Shown here: positions 1-8,886 of the stretch, one piece after another
How the letters are laid out: the number at the start of each line of letters is the position of its first letter
How positions within the stretch are numbered: position 1 is the stretch's first letter
Assembly: GCA_036946405.1 (NCBI GenBank)
Contig: JAQIJC010000001.1
Span: 2,679,501-2,743,500 of the forward strand
DNA from: Sphingomonas phyllosphaerae
GTDB taxonomy: Bacteria; Pseudomonadota; Alphaproteobacteria; Sphingomonadales; Sphingomonadaceae
DNA: 64,000 nt
Direction of reading: 5' to 3'
Made by a program: the position numbers and the translations under genes
The notes under the pieces: generated by a model
Told to the model about the DNA's origin: nothing
Seen by the model: the letters and a program-made list of their open reading frames with translations, nothing else
Databases searched by the model: none

Positions 1-619
1 GCCCTTGCGGCCAGTCGCGGATCAGCCGCGGCGAAACGATCTGCACGCCGGTGAACACGAACGGCGCGACACGACCGGGCTTGCGCCGCCCGCTGATCCG
101 TCCATCGGCGGCAAGGTGGAAATCGCCCTGGCCGTTATGGTTGTGCGCGCGGGCATAGGGCACCATCAGCAGCAGCGCGTCCATCGAGGCATCGTCCCAT
201 CGATCGGCGAGCTGGCGGATCGCGTCGGTCGGGCCGTCGAGCCAGAGGTTGTCGCCATTGACGACGATGAACGGCTCCTCGCCCAGCAAGGGCAACGCAC
301 GCACGATCCCGCCGCCGGTTTCCAGTAACTGCGCGCGCTCGTCGGAGACGATCACCTCGATATCATGGACCCGGTGACGCAGATGGGCCTCCAGCGCATC
401 GGCGAGGTAATGGACATTGACCACCGCACGCTCGACCCCGGCGGATCGCAGGCGATCGAAGACGTGATCGATCAACGCGCGCCCGCGCACCTCAACCAGC
501 GGTTTGGGCCGCGTTGCCGTCAACGGACGCATCCGCTTCCCGACTCCCGCCGCCATCACCATCGCCGTGCGGGGCACGCGCGAGCCCGGATCGGGTCGGA
601 TATATTTCGGCCGGGTCAC
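1..619 (-). CDS. murU: MurNAc-1-phosphate uridylyltransferase, MurU-like (3' end outside window)
   Basis: Sugar nucleotidyltransferase, probably making UDP-MurNAc from MurNAc-1-phosphate in the cytoplasmic peptidoglycan-recycling route that bypasses de novo synthesis. About 206 codons are visible and the C-terminus runs off the window. The N-terminal nucleotide-binding signature reads AAGVGKRMRPLTATRPKP, and the metal-binding region FIVVNGDNLW follows. I chose the GTG at 619 because it overlaps the amgK stop as GTGA, which gives translational coupling; an ATG at 562 is too close to the signature. The adjacent AmgK kinase supports MurU over a generic glucose-1-phosphate transferase. Substrate is inferred from context. 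Confidence 0.85.
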   Translation of the reverse strand, partial: MTRPKYIRPDPGSRVPRTAMVMAAGVGKRMRPLTATRPKPLVEVRGRALIDHVFDRLRSAGVERAVVNVHYLADALEAHLRHRVHDIEVIVSDERAQLLETGGGIVRALPLLGEEPFIVVNGDNLWLDGPTDAIRQLADRWDDASMDALLLMVPYARAHNHNGQGDFHLAADGRISGRRKPGRVAPFVFTGVQIVSPRLIRDWPQG

Positions 620-1608
620 TTCAGTCCTCGCGCGTCGGCGAGCAGCAGCGGGTCACCGCGCCATTCGGGCGGTAGATTGTCGTCGAACCAGCGTGCGACT
701 GGCGCCAGTGCCGGGTGGGTCAGGTCGCGTTCCAGATACGCCCAGACCCGCGGGCAGAGCGCGGCGTAGCGCGGCTTGCCGTCACGCTTCCACAATCGGG
801 CGAAGATGCCGAGGATCTTGGCATTCCGCTGCGCGCCGAGCACATGATAGGCACGCAGGAAATCTTCGCCCTCGCCCGTGGCGGCGCGGTAACGCGCCAG
901 CATCGCTTCCTCGATCGTGGGATCGACGTCACGGCGCGCATCCTGAAGCAGCGATACGAGATCGTAGGCAGGGTGTCCTGCCAGTGCGTCCTGAAAGTCG
1001 AGCAGACCGAGCGTTCGCTCGGGCCCGACCAGCATCAGGTTTTCGGCATGATAGTCGCGCAGCACCGTCACCGGCGTTTCACCGTCGACATGCTGCAGGA
1101 CATCATCCCATGCCGCCCGGTAGCTATCCGCATCGACATCCGCGCCGATCGCGGAACAATACCATTCGACGAGCAGCCCCGCCTCGCGCTGCAACTCCGC
1201 GCGGTCATAGTCGCGCCACGGCCCCGCCGGGTGGGCGCGCAACGCGACAAGCAGGTCGATCGCGGCCCCATATAGCGTCACCGCTGCGTCCGGGTCGGCG
1301 TCGGCGGTCTCGCGCAGCCGCACGTCGCCGAAATCCTCGAGCAGCACCAACCCGCGCTCCAGATCGATCGCATGGATCGCGGGTGCGGCGAAGCCGTGCT
1401 CGGAAAGCCATTCGGCGACGGCGAGGAACGGGCGCGGATCCTCCTGTGGCGGCGGTGCGTCCATCAGGATCGCGCGGCAGGTGCCGGCATGGACACGAAA
1501 ATACCGCCGGAACGACGCGTCGCCGGCCAGCGGCTCGATGCGACCCCCGCCCCATCCATGCGCGTCGAGAAAGGCGGGCGCAGCCGCCGGCGGAATCATC
1601 GTGGCCAT
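616..1608 (-). CDS. amgK: N-acetylmuramate/N-acetylglucosamine anomeric kinase, AmgK-like phosphotransferase
   Basis: Aminoglycoside-phosphotransferase-fold kinase of about 330 residues. It probably phosphorylates recycled MurNAc (and GlcNAc) at C1, giving the substrate for MurU. The catalytic loop reads VLRDYHAENLMLV and the metal-binding segment is LGLLDFQDALAGHPAYDL, both typical of AmgK rather than antibiotic kinases. The start is the ATG at 1608 (MATMIPPAAAP). An upstream in-frame ATG at 1725 would put about 39 basic, non-conserved residues inside tsaE. It overlaps the tsaE 3' end by 13 nt and the murU start by 4 nt, so the three are probably one mRNA. Confidence 0.88.
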   Translation of the reverse strand: MATMIPPAAAPAFLDAHGWGGGRIEPLAGDASFRRYFRVHAGTCRAILMDAPPPQEDPRPFLAVAEWLSEHGFAAPAIHAIDLERGLVLLEDFGDVRLRETADADPDAAVTLYGAAIDLLVALRAHPAGPWRDYDRAELQREAGLLVEWYCSAIGADVDADSYRAAWDDVLQHVDGETPVTVLRDYHAENLMLVGPERTLGLLDFQDALAGHPAYDLVSLLQDARRDVDPTIEEAMLARYRAATGEGEDFLRAYHVLGAQRNAKILGIFARLWKRDGKPRYAALCPRVWAYLERDLTHPALAPVARWFDDNLPPEWRGDPLLLADARGLK

Positions 1609-2051
1609 CGCCCGTCCCAAGCGTCGGGCGCGGCCCAAGTCAAGCGACGCGCGCCATCGGGGGCCAGTCCGATGTCGAGCGACAGCGCATCGGGCCAGCG
1701 CCCCGCCCCCGCGCGCTCGGGCCATTCGATCAGCAGCGCCGCGTCGAGCCGCGCCTCGTCAAGTCCAAGCTCATCGACCTCGGAAGGATCGTCGAGCCGG
1801 TACAGATCGATGTGAAGCACCGACAGCCGCAGCTCCGGCGGGTCGTACGGCTGGACGATCGCGAAGGTCGGACTCGGCGCTTCCCCGGCCAGCCCGAGCG
1901 CGGCGAGCAATCCGCGCGCCAGCGTCGTCTTGCCCGCGCCCAGCCCGCCCGTCAGCGTCACCACATCGCCGGCCCGCAGCACCTCGGCCAATCGCGCTCC
2001 GGCCGCGGCGGTTGCGATCGCGTCCGCCAGACGCTCGTCGCCGCGCCTCAT
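1596..2051 (-). CDS. tsaE: tRNA threonylcarbamoyladenosine biosynthesis ATPase TsaE
   Basis: Small P-loop ATPase (151 aa, normal length) that works with TsaB and TsaD to form t6A37 on ANN-decoding tRNAs. The Walker A motif GGLGAGKTT is near residue 36, followed by the family segment SPTFAIVQPY and the acidic HIDLYRLDDPSEVDELGL. Its ATG overlaps the divL stop as ATGA, so it is translationally coupled to divL. A divL-tsaE-phosphotransferase-nucleotidyltransferase order is, to my knowledge, widespread in alphaproteobacteria. Confidence 0.93.
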   Translation of the reverse strand: MRRGDERLADAIATAAAGARLAEVLRAGDVVTLTGGLGAGKTTLARGLLAALGLAGEAPSPTFAIVQPYDPPELRLSVLHIDLYRLDDPSEVDELGLDEARLDAALLIEWPERAGAGRWPDALSLDIGLAPDGARRLTWAAPDAWDGRWPR

Positions 2052-4429
2052 CGCCGCGGCAGCTCCACGGTGACGATCGTGCCGGTTTCCGGGGTGCTTT
2101 GCAGCGCGATCGTACCGCCATGCGCCTCGACGAATTGCTTGGCGAGCGGCAGACCTAGCCCGAGCGCCCGTTCGCCCGTGGTCGGCGTACCCTCGCCTGC
2201 GAAGCGGTCGAAAGCGCGGGACACCTGTTCGGCCGTCATACCAGGTCCGCTGTCGGTCACAACGATCCGCGCCCCGCGCGCGTTGCCGTCCACCGACAGC
2301 GCCACCTTGCCATGCTCGGGGGCGGCACCGATCGCACGCCGCAGCAGATGCTCGACGACCTCGCGGATGCGGCGCGCATCGCCGGTCAGCCGCCCGGCCG
2401 AGCGCTGCACCTCGACCGCCAGATCGATATGGTGCCGCCGCGCGGTGGCGCGCAACGCCTCAACCGCGGCGCGTGCCACCGCCGCTACGTCGATATCGGC
2501 GCGTTCCAGCGGGCGCGCCCCACTGTCGGTCGAGGTCAGATCGAGCACATCGTCGATCAGCAGGCCGAGGCGGTCGACCGAATCGAGGATCGCATCCAGA
2601 TACGCAATGGCGTCCGCCGACAGATCGCCGGCATAACCGCCATGCAGCATCTCCGCGAACCCGCTGATCGACGTCAGCGGGGTACGCAGTTCGTAGCTCA
2701 TGTTCGCGACGAACGCCGTTTTCACCTGGTCGGCGGCCTCCAGCGCGTCATTGCGCTCGCGCAACGCCTGTTCCATCGCGCGACTGTCGCTGATGTCGAG
2801 CATCGTGAAGAGGGCATTGCCATCGGGCAGCGGCACCGCCGCGAATTCGAACTGTCGCCCATCCGCCAGCGCGATATGCCCGGCACGTTGCTGCCGTTCG
2901 ATCGTCGCCGTCCGCACCAGTTCGGCGATGGACCGTGCGCGACGCGGGTTCGACAGCTTGGGAGCGACCTTCTCCGCGATCACGTCGACGCGCGGGTGGC
3001 CGGTGAGGAACTCGTCATCCAGATCCCACAAGGCGCGGAAGCGATTGTTCCAGAGTTGCAGACGTCCGTCCGCGGAGAAAACACCCAGCGCTTCGAAGAG
3101 GTTGTCGAAGGTCGCGGTACGGACGCGCAGCAGCGTGTCACGCGCACTGGCGAGTTGCACCTGCTCGGTACGATCCTCGAAAAACACCATCAACCCGCCG
3201 TCGGGGATCGGCTGCGCCACAACGCGCAGATGCGTGCCGCCGGGCAGATGCCAGTTTTCCTCGACCGCGGTATCGGCATTGACGAACCAGCCGCGCCGCT
3301 CCGCCTTCCAGCCGGGGAAATCGCGGACTTCGGGAACGCGATTGGCCTCGCGCATCCGCTCCAGCACGCGGTCGAATTCCGGACGATCCGCCAGCCATTC
3401 CAGCCGCATCGCGAACATCCGCCGAAACGGCTGATTGCAGAACACCAGGCTGCGGTCGCCGCTGAACTGCGCCACCCCGGCCGACAGACGGTCGAGCATC
3501 GCGCGCTGAGCCTCGGCGAAACGGCGCTCGCGTGCGTGGCTCTGCTCCAGCTCCTCGATATCGATCGCATAGCCCGCTACACCGCCGACGGGCAGCGGCA
3601 CATCGTGGATGCGCAGCGCCCGCCGCGCACCGCCGATCGTGGCAGGAAGAACGCGCTGCTGCGGCCGGCGCTCGTCGCGCGCCTGCGCCGCGCCGGCGGT
3701 CGGGCTGCCCTGCCCCGCTCCGTCGACCAGTTCCAGCCCGCGCCCGACGACATCGGCGGCATCGCTGCCCTCGACGGCGGTGACATAGGCCGAATTGACC
3801 ATCGCGAGCTGAAGGTCGCCGTCGCGATACCACATCGGCAACGGTGCCGCTTCGACCAGCCCGGTCAGCGCATCGAACGCATCGGACAAATCCTCGAAGT
3901 CGTCGCCGAGCCGCCGCATCTCGCCTTCGCTGGCGGTCGAATCGTAGAACCACAGAATGACCGCTTCGCCGCGGCGGTCGCCCTGAACCGTCAGCGTCCG
4001 GCCGCCGTCGCGTGCGTGGATCGTGTGCGTGAAATTGCGCGCCGATCGCTGGCAGGCGGCCAGCCCGCTCGACATCGCCTCGGCCTCATGCGGGTGAAGG
4101 CCCCAACCCGCTGCCTCGACTTCCTGAAAATAGGCAGGGATATCAGTGAAACCCAGCCAGTCCGCGACCCGCCGCGCCATCTCGACGCGTCCATCGGGCA
4201 GCACCACCATCGGCTGCGTCGGCGCGCCCGCGAGCAACGTTTCGATCGTCTCACGCTCGCGCACCGCCTCGACCGCGCCGGCGCGCGCGCGCAACCCCAG
4301 CGCGATCAGCACGACCCCCGCGAATACGAGCAACAGCACGACCGCACCGATCGCGACGGCGATACCCGGCGGGAAGGACGTCATAGAGCGTGCGAGATCC
4401 GCGACATACGGCTTGTCTAGGGTCGGCAT
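2048..4429 (-). CDS. divL: DivL-like PAS-domain pseudokinase (Tyr in place of phospho-acceptor His)
   Basis: A 793-residue membrane sensor protein. One transmembrane helix lies at about 21-47, then PAS-like segments, a HisKA dimerisation helix at about 565-630 and a HATPase domain from about 675. The H-box reads NMSYELRTPLTSISGF: residue 579 is tyrosine (TAC at 2693-2695) where active kinases have histidine. That substitution is the hallmark of Caulobacter DivL, which binds DivK-P and modulates the CckA-CtrA pathway. ATP-lid motifs DSGPGM (about 726) and GLGLPLAK (about 757) remain, but the N-box is poor (HLLRRAIGAA). First gene of the tsaE-amgK-murU operon. The start may instead be the ATG at 4384. 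Role in cell-cycle control is inferred from orthology. Confidence 0.9.
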   Translation of the reverse strand: MPTLDKPYVADLARSMTSFPPGIAVAIGAVVLLLVFAGVVLIALGLRARAGAVEAVRERETIETLLAGAPTQPMVVLPDGRVEMARRVADWLGFTDIPAYFQEVEAAGWGLHPHEAEAMSSGLAACQRSARNFTHTIHARDGGRTLTVQGDRRGEAVILWFYDSTASEGEMRRLGDDFEDLSDAFDALTGLVEAAPLPMWYRDGDLQLAMVNSAYVTAVEGSDAADVVGRGLELVDGAGQGSPTAGAAQARDERRPQQRVLPATIGGARRALRIHDVPLPVGGVAGYAIDIEELEQSHARERRFAEAQRAMLDRLSAGVAQFSGDRSLVFCNQPFRRMFAMRLEWLADRPEFDRVLERMREANRVPEVRDFPGWKAERRGWFVNADTAVEENWHLPGGTHLRVVAQPIPDGGLMVFFEDRTEQVQLASARDTLLRVRTATFDNLFEALGVFSADGRLQLWNNRFRALWDLDDEFLTGHPRVDVIAEKVAPKLSNPRRARSIAELVRTATIERQQRAGHIALADGRQFEFAAVPLPDGNALFTMLDISDSRAMEQALRERNDALEAADQVKTAFVANMSYELRTPLTSISGFAEMLHGGYAGDLSADAIAYLDAILDSVDRLGLLIDDVLDLTSTDSGARPLERADIDVAAVARAAVEALRATARRHHIDLAVEVQRSAGRLTGDARRIREVVEHLLRRAIGAAPEHGKVALSVDGNARGARIVVTDSGPGMTAEQVSRAFDRFAGEGTPTTGERALGLGLPLAKQFVEAHGGTIALQSTPETGTIVTVELPRR

Positions 4430-4463
4430 CGATTACCGGCAAGCGGCGCGGCGTGCGCACACG

Positions 4464-4491
4464 AAAAAGGGCGAGGCCAACGGCCCCGCCC
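4464..4491 (-). terminator. Rho-independent terminator of ahcY
   Basis: On the minus strand a 10-bp GC stem (GGGCGGGGCC / GGCCTCGCCC, one G-U pair) with a three-base loop is followed by TTTTT. It lies 27 nt past the ahcY stop and just upstream of divL, so it would insulate divL from ahcY transcription. Confidence 0.75.
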
Positions 4492-4517
4492 CTCGTTCGC
4501 CATCGCTGATCGCGCGA

Positions 4518-5939
4518 TCAGTAGCGATAGTGATCCGGCTTGAACGGCCCTTCGACCGGAACGCCGATATAACCCGCCTGCTTCGGGGTCAGCTTCGACA
4601 GCTGGACGCCCAGCTTTTCGAGGTGCAGCGCGGCGACCTTCTCGTCGAGGTGCTTGGGCAGGACATAGACCTCGTTCTTGTAGTTCTCGGACTTGGTCCA
4701 CAGCTCGATCTGCGCCAGCGTCTGGTTGGTGAAGGACGCCGACATCACGAACGACGGGTGACCGGTCGCGCAGCCGAGGTTCACCAGACGCCCCTTGGCG
4801 AGGACGATGATCTGCTTGCCGTCCGGGAACTTAACCAGGTCGGTGCCCGGCTTCACTTCGGTCCACTCATAGTTGCTGAGCGCCGCGATCTGGATCTCGC
4901 TGTCGAAGTGGCCGATGTTGCAGACGATCGACATCGGCTTCATCGCCTTCATGTGATCGGCGGTGATGACGTCGGCGTTGCCGGTCGCGGTACAGAAGAT
5001 GTCCGCGCGCTTGACCGCCTCGTCCATCGTCACGACCTCGAAACCTTCCATCGCCGCCTGCAGCGCGCAGATCGGGTCGACTTCCGTCACCATCACGCGT
5101 GCGCCGCCGTTGCGCAGCGACTGCGCCGAACCCTTGCCGACATCACCGAAGCCCGCGACGCAGGCGACCTTACCGGCCAGCATGACGTCGGTGGCGCGAC
5201 GGATCGCGTCGACCAGCGATTCCTTGCAGCCGTAAAGGTTGTCGAACTTCGACTTGGTGACCGAGTCGTTGACGTTGATCGCCGGGAACGGCAGCTCGCC
5301 CTTCTTCGCGATCTCGTACAGGCGGTGGACGCCGGTGGTCGTCTCTTCCGAAACGCCCTTCAGGTTCTTGACGGTTTCGGTCAGGTAGCCGGGCTTCTTG
5401 GCGATGAACGCCTTGACCGAACGCTGGAATTCGACTTCCTCGTCATTCTCGGGCTCGCCGAAGCTCGCGCCGGCCTCGAGCTTGGCACCCCATAGCGCGA
5501 ACATGGTCGCGTCGCCGCCGTCGTCGAGGATGATGTTGGCGGTCTGGCCGTCGCCGTTCACGTCCCAGTCGAAGATCGAACCGACATAATCCCAGTAATC
5601 GGCGAGCGTCTCGCCCTTGACGGCGAACACCGGGATGCCCGCAGCGGCGATCGCGGCGGCGGCATGATCCTGCGTTGAGAAGATGTTACAGGTCGCCCAG
5701 CGGACGTCGGCGCCGAGTGCGGTCAGGGTTTCGATCAGGACGGCGGTCTGGATCGTCATGTGCAGCGAGCCGGTGATCCGCGCGCCCTTCAGCGGCTGTG
5801 ACGCGCCATACTCTTCGCGCAGCGCCATCAGGCCGGGCATTTCCGTCTCGGCGATGTTGATCTCGGCGCGGCCGAAGTCGGCGAGGCCGATGTCCTTGAT
5901 GACGTAGTCGTTCTTTTCGAGCACGGGGGCGGTTGCCAC
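4518..5939 (-). CDS. ahcY: Adenosylhomocysteinase (SAH hydrolase)
   Basis: NAD-dependent cytoplasmic enzyme that cleaves S-adenosylhomocysteine to homocysteine and adenosine, removing the inhibitor of SAM-dependent methyltransferases. About 473 residues from the GTG at 5939, the usual bacterial length. The NAD-binding loop [12 protein letters not shown] and the C-terminal PFKPDHYRY are diagnostic. The GTG is preferred to the ATG at 5996 because a GGAG lies about 8 nt upstream and because homologues begin at [16 protein letters not shown] strong palindrome at 6024-6059 is its probable operator, and a terminator follows the gene. Confidence 0.96.
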   Translation of the reverse strand: MATAPVLEKNDYVIKDIGLADFGRAEINIAETEMPGLMALREEYGASQPLKGARITGSLHMTIQTAVLIETLTALGADVRWATCNIFSTQDHAAAAIAAAGIPVFAVKGETLADYWDYVGSIFDWDVNGDGQTANIILDDGGDATMFALWGAKLEAGASFGEPENDEEVEFQRSVKAFIAKKPGYLTETVKNLKGVSEETTTGVHRLYEIAKKGELPFPAINVNDSVTKSKFDNLYGCKESLVDAIRRATDVMLAGKVACVAGFGDVGKGSAQSLRNGGARVMVTEVDPICALQAAMEGFEVVTMDEAVKRADIFCTATGNADVITADHMKAMKPMSIVCNIGHFDSEIQIAALSNYEWTEVKPGTDLVKFPDGKQIIVLAKGRLVNLGCATGHPSFVMSASFTNQTLAQIELWTKSENYKNEVYVLPKHLDEKVAALHLEKLGVQLSKLTPKQAGYIGVPVEGPFKPDHYRY

Positions 5940-6023
5940 GGCGTTGTCTCCACTCAGATGAGGCCGACCAAGGCATGCACCCACACCGATCGGCATCCGC
6001 GCGCCTTAGCCGCGATGGCCGCG

Positions 6024-6059
6024 CCGATCAAATATAAAGGTATCTTTATATGTGATCGG
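6024..6059. promoter_or_regulatory. 36-bp palindromic operator upstream of ahcY, SahR/ArsR-type candidate
   Basis: Inverted repeat centred between 6041 and 6042 with only two mismatched pairs out of 18. The inner half-sites are ATATAAAGGT and ATCTTTATAT, flanked by CCGATCA and TGATCGG. It is AT-rich in otherwise GC-rich DNA and sits 85 nt upstream of the ahcY start. ArsR-family SahR is known to control SAH-recycling genes in many Proteobacteria, so SahR is the likeliest ligand. That assignment is inference; no sahR gene is in the window. Confidence 0.7.
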
Positions 6060-6157
6060 TGAACGATGGTGGCGTTCTGCGCCGCACCGGGACACGATCT
6101 CGCCCGAAAATATCACCGAGCAGCGACGGGCGGGATCGCGCTCGCAGCGAAAACGGC

Positions 6158-6718
6158 TCAGCTATGGCCGCTCTGGCTCGACAGGAGACGCGGATCGACT
6201 CCGGCGGCGACGAAGCCGCGCGTCCAACGTTCCTCGACCGGCGTGGCGAACAGCATGTCGGTCGCATCCTCGACATTGAGCCAGCCGTGCCGGGTCAGTT
6301 CCACCTCGAGCTGGCCCGGCCCCCAGCCGGCATAGCCGAGCGCCACCAGCCATTGCGACGGACCGGTCCCGGCGGCGATCGCGCGCAGGACGTCGAGCGT
6401 TCCCGAAAGGCGCCAGCGGCCCGCGACATCGAGCGTGTCCTGACCGCCCCAATCGTCCGAATGGAGCACGAAGCCGCGTCGCGGTTCGACCGGGCCGCCG
6501 AAATGCACCGGCGCATCGGGCGCCACACCGGGCGCGATCTCCAGTTGCTCCAGCACCTCGTGCAGCCCGAGCCCGTTGACGGTCGCGCCGACGCCGATCC
6601 CCAGCGCCCCCTGATCGTCGTGACTGCAGATCGCGATCACCGAATGATCGAACCGCGCATCGCCGATGCCCGGCATCGCGAGCAGGAACTGGCCGGTGAG
6701 ATAGGTCGCTTGCTCCAT
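6158..6718 (-). CDS. YqgE/AlgH family protein
   Basis: 186 residues, the normal family length. The family pattern is clear: an N-terminal TGQFLLAMPGIGDARFDHSV, a central HFGGPVEPRRGFVLHS and a C-terminal segment around DATDMLFATPVEERW. Structures of this family are known, but the biochemical role is poorly defined; AlgH was named from alginate regulation in Pseudomonas. It has its own start and no operon partner here; ahcY follows on the same strand after a gap that holds the ahcY operator. Confidence 0.92.
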   Translation of the reverse strand: MEQATYLTGQFLLAMPGIGDARFDHSVIAICSHDDQGALGIGVGATVNGLGLHEVLEQLEIAPGVAPDAPVHFGGPVEPRRGFVLHSDDWGGQDTLDVAGRWRLSGTLDVLRAIAAGTGPSQWLVALGYAGWGPGQLEVELTRHGWLNVEDATDMLFATPVEERWTRGFVAAGVDPRLLSSQSGHS

Positions 6719-6814
6719 CGCGCTGACTTAGGCGCTCGGGCCGCGCTTGCCAAAGCTTGAAATCGCGGCGCGCACTCGCCATCGCTGGCGCGCATCCTAA
6801 CCGGAGTGACCTAT

Positions 6815-7294
6815 ATGCCCATCGGTATCGGCGAACGCCTTCCTTCCGTACAGCTTACCAAGCTCGTCGCCGACGGGCGCGAGCCGATCGACACCGCCGA
6901 CTATTTCGAGGGTCGCCGCGTGGCGTTGTTCGCGGTGCCGGGCGCGTACACGCCGACCTGTTCGGCCAAGCACCTGCCGGGCTTCATCGAAAAGGCCGAC
7001 GCGCTCAAGGCGAAGGGCGTCGACGAGATCGCCTGCACCGCGGTGAACGATCCGTTCGTGCTGGAAGCATGGGCCAAGGCCAATGGCGCGCAGGGCATCA
7101 CGATGCTGGCCGATGGCAACGCCGATTTCGCCTCCGCGCTGGGGCTCGACATGGACGGCACCAAGTTCGGCATGGGCCGCCGCAGCCAGCGTTACGCGAT
7201 GGTCGTCAACGATGGCGTCGTCGAGTCGCTGCACGTCGAGGCCCCGGGCGAGTTCCGCGTCAGCTCCGCCGATCACCTGCTCGAAACGCTGTAA
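6815..7294 (+). CDS. Peroxiredoxin, Prx5/AhpC-TSA type
   Basis: Thiol peroxidase of 159 residues that reduces H2O2 and organic hydroperoxides. The peroxidatic motif GAYTPTCSAKHLPGF holds the catalytic Cys with its Thr and Pro. The Prx5-type segment FGMGRRSQRYAMVV is near the C-terminus. The ATG at 6815 has GGAG eight nt upstream; the in-frame GTG at 6806 overlaps that ribosome site and is unlikely. Divergent from yqgE. Confidence 0.94.
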   Translation: MPIGIGERLPSVQLTKLVADGREPIDTADYFEGRRVALFAVPGAYTPTCSAKHLPGFIEKADALKAKGVDEIACTAVNDPFVLEAWAKANGAQGITMLADGNADFASALGLDMDGTKFGMGRRSQRYAMVVNDGVVESLHVEAPGEFRVSSADHLLETL

Positions 7295-7296
7295 GT

Positions 7297-7329
7297 GTCG
7301 CCCGCCCCGCCGTTCGGCGGCGGGGCGAC
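7297..7329 (+). terminator. GC-rich hairpin after the peroxiredoxin gene
   Basis: Just past the stop, GTCGCCCGCCCC pairs imperfectly with GGGGCGAC around a short TTC loop. No U-run follows, so it could be an mRNA 3' stabiliser or a weak terminator. Confidence 0.35.
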
Positions 7330-7390
7330 GTGCCGCCGTCCGGCAGCGGGGCGACTTGCCCCGGTCATACGGACTATGTAACCGTCCGAC

Positions 7391-8821
7391 ATGACAGCGA
7401 ATGACCTCGTCCGGGAACTCGACCGGCTCTACACCGCCTCCGTCGACCGACTGAAGGCGGCGATCACCGCCTATATCGCCGATGGCTCCGTGCCCGAGCG
7501 CAGCGCGCGCAACGATGGCTCGTTCGCCTATCCCGAAATCCGCCTGCGTTTCGCGGGCAGCGACGGGCGGCCGACGCCGATGCGGTCGTTCGGGCGGCTG
7601 GTCAGCCCCGGCGACTATCGCATCAGCGTCACCAAGCCGGCGGTGTTCGCCGACTATCTGGTCGAGCAGCTGACGCTGTTGATCGAGGATTACGACGTCC
7701 AGGTCGACGCGGTGCCCGGGACGCAGGAAATCCCCTATCCCTATGTCATCGAGCCGCACCACGCGCTAAGCCTCGACGCCACGTCGGCGGCCGAGCTGGC
7801 GCGCTATTTCCCGACCACCGAACTCGCGTTCATCGGCGACGAGATCGCCGACGGGCTATGGGCGTCGATCGACGGCACGCGTCCGCTGGCGCTGTTCGAC
7901 GGGCTGCGCACCGACTTCAGCCTCGCACGGCTGCGGCATTACACCGGCACGCCGCCGGAGCATGTCCAGCGTTACGTGCTGTTCACCAACTATCATCGCT
8001 ATGTCGACGAATTCGTCCGCTGGGGTGCGCAGCAGGTGAGCGAGGGCGGACGCTTCACCGCATTGTCAGGGCCGGGCGGCGTGCTTTTCAAGGCGGGCGA
8101 CGATCCGGCGATGCTGGACGACAGCGCGTGGCGGCGATTGCAGATGCCCGCCTATCACCTGATGGCCGACGATCGCACCGGGATCACGCTGGTCAACATC
8201 GGCGTCGGCCCGTCGAACGCCAAGACGATCTGCGACCATCTGGCGGTGATGCGCCCGGAGGCGTGGGTGATGATCGGGCATTGCGGCGGGCTGCGGCCGT
8301 CGCAGCGGATCGGCGACTACGTCCTCGCACACGCGTACCTGCGCGACGATCATGTGCTCGACGACATGCTGCCACCCGAGATCCCGGTGCCGGCGATCGC
8401 GGAGGTGCAGCAAGCGCTGGCGCGCGCCGCCGAGACGGTGTCGGGTCAATCAGGCGACGAGCTGAAGCGGCGGCTGCGGACCGGGACGATCGTCACCACT
8501 GACGATCGCAACTGGGAGCTGCGGTATGCGCGTTCGGCGCTGCGCTTTTCGCTGAGCCGCGCGGTGGCGATCGATATGGAATCGGCGACGATCGCGGCGC
8601 AGGGTTATCGCTTCCGCGTGCCGTACGGGACGTTGCTGTGCGTGTCGGACAAGCCGCTGCACGGCGAATTGAAATTGCCCGGGCAGGCTAATCGCTTCTA
8701 CGAACGCGCGATCAGCGAGCACATGCGGATCGGCATCGAAACCTGCGAGGAGCTGCGCCGCGAGGGCGCGAAGCTGCACAGCCGGAAGCTGCGCGCGTTC
8801 AACGAGCCGCCATTCCGCTGA
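7391..8821 (+). CDS. amn: AMP nucleosidase
   Basis: Hydrolyses AMP to adenine and ribose-5-phosphate, helping control the adenylate pool. The 476-residue length matches the family. An N-terminal AMP-nucleosidase domain (about 1-180) is followed by a purine-nucleoside-phosphorylase-like domain. In that second domain are ITLVNIGVGPSNAKTICDHL, the substrate loop MIGHCGGLRPSQRIGDYVLA, and the Met-Glu of AIDMESATIAAQGYRFRVPY. Start ATG at 7391; no neighbour appears coupled. Confidence 0.96.
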   Translation: MTANDLVRELDRLYTASVDRLKAAITAYIADGSVPERSARNDGSFAYPEIRLRFAGSDGRPTPMRSFGRLVSPGDYRISVTKPAVFADYLVEQLTLLIEDYDVQVDAVPGTQEIPYPYVIEPHHALSLDATSAAELARYFPTTELAFIGDEIADGLWASIDGTRPLALFDGLRTDFSLARLRHYTGTPPEHVQRYVLFTNYHRYVDEFVRWGAQQVSEGGRFTALSGPGGVLFKAGDDPAMLDDSAWRRLQMPAYHLMADDRTGITLVNIGVGPSNAKTICDHLAVMRPEAWVMIGHCGGLRPSQRIGDYVLAHAYLRDDHVLDDMLPPEIPVPAIAEVQQALARAAETVSGQSGDELKRRLRTGTIVTTDDRNWELRYARSALRFSLSRAVAIDMESATIAAQGYRFRVPYGTLLCVSDKPLHGELKLPGQANRFYERAISEHMRIGIETCEELRREGAKLHSRKLRAFNEPPFR

Positions 8822-8886
8822 TCGACTCGGAAACACCGCGGCGTCCGTGCGTTGCGCTTCCGAAACCACCGATACGGGAGCAGATC

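Noticed and set aside
504-2636. Long plus-strand open frame of about 710 codons
   Set aside because: It runs antisense to amgK, tsaE and divL, is Arg/Pro/Ala-biased, and has no recognisable domain. High GC makes such shadows common.
5940-5996. N-terminal extension of ahcY to the ATG at 5996
   Set aside because: No ribosome site there, and the extra 19 residues are not typical of the family; the GTG at 5939 has GGAG.
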